From Mesostigma viride (taxonomy: Eukaryota; Streptophyta; Mesostigmatophyceae; Mesostigmatales; Mesostigmataceae): DNA of 64,000 nucleotides. Below are positions 63,744-64,000 of this stretch, in pieces. Location of the stretch: assembly GCA_009746045.1 (NCBI GenBank), contig RPFO01000253.1:4163332-4227331 (forward strand), in the 5' to 3' direction. Below the pieces are notes generated by a model, which saw nothing but the letters and a program-made list of their open reading frames with translations, was not told the origin of the DNA and searched no databases. The translations under genes were made by a program, and so were the position numbers. Position 1 is the stretch's first letter. Each line of letters starts with the position of its first letter.

Positions 63744-64000
63744 GCAAGCGGGACATCGGCTGTGGGATTAAAATGTACTAGGACGCTTTGAGGCGTGGTT
63801 GCCTTGCGAGCCTGTAGAGTGGCATTATAGTGACTCGCGCAGAGTGCTGTCCCAGCAGCAACAGTGAGCATCCAGTGCATGTCTCGTTAACATGTCGGCG
63901 ATGGAGAATTATGCCTATACTCCCTTGTCAGGAAGTTTTACCGGAAAATCAATAACTATGGGATTGACCACTTAGCTACAGGGGAACTTGGTCATATCAT
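63744..64000 (+). other. Start of REV3 intron 21 (window ends inside it)
   Basis: No sequence here continues the expected R-R-G-I-L-P block, so the remaining polymerase exons lie beyond the window. Confidence 0.75.

Overview
The window is nuclear DNA of a eukaryote, most likely a green-lineage microalga. It holds two spliced host genes whose introns nearly all follow GT-AG, long tetranucleotide arrays, LINE, SINE and cut-and-paste transposon remnants, and no operons or bacterial-type genes. The green-lineage suggestion rests mainly on the DNA polymerase zeta gene, whose exons align collinearly with land-plant REV3 as I remember it. The species cannot be named from sequence alone.

Layout. 1-8.2 kb: no gene that I can support; a LINE 3' end, GTTCAC repeats, a (CCCA)n array, a non-autonomous hAT-like element with an exact 8-bp target duplication (4384-5923), a GGGTAAA-rich repeat and a 191-bp satellite. 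8.2-17.1 kb: a divergent transposon gene pair, with a frameshifted tnp2/CACTA-type transposase on the minus strand and a Ser/Asp-rich protein of unknown function on the plus strand. Introns or flanks on both sides carry the same repeat unit and huge mirror-image (GGAA)n / (CCTT)n arrays. 17.2-27.2 kb: a transposon graveyard with a TTAA-flanked 1.7-kb element, a related 1.7-kb element, LINE pieces with (TTAA)n tails, one LINE-like element carrying only an ORF1-type protein, and a tRNA-like SINE.

27.5-35.0 kb, minus strand: a complete seven-exon gene for a 185-residue low-molecular-weight protein tyrosine phosphatase, reconstructed here exon by exon. Each exon is too short to stand out as an ORF. 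35.9 kb to the window end, plus strand: REV3, the catalytic subunit of DNA polymerase zeta, 21 exons and at least 4,007 codons, still incomplete where the window ends just after polymerase motif A. The two genes are head to head across 932 bp and may share a promoter region.

Most of the length of REV3 comes from two low-complexity exons (2,055 and about 561 codons) between the conserved N-terminal blocks and the polymerase core. Its introns hold a 0.73-kb-arm inverted repeat with a coiled-coil coding segment, a TA-flanked MITE ending 40 bp before an exon, a heptamer array that forms the 3' splice-site tract, and two probable GC-AG donors. The strongest items for follow-up are the palindrome in REV3 intron 13, the mirrored divergent transposon pair, the oversized REV3 and the ORF1-only LINE.
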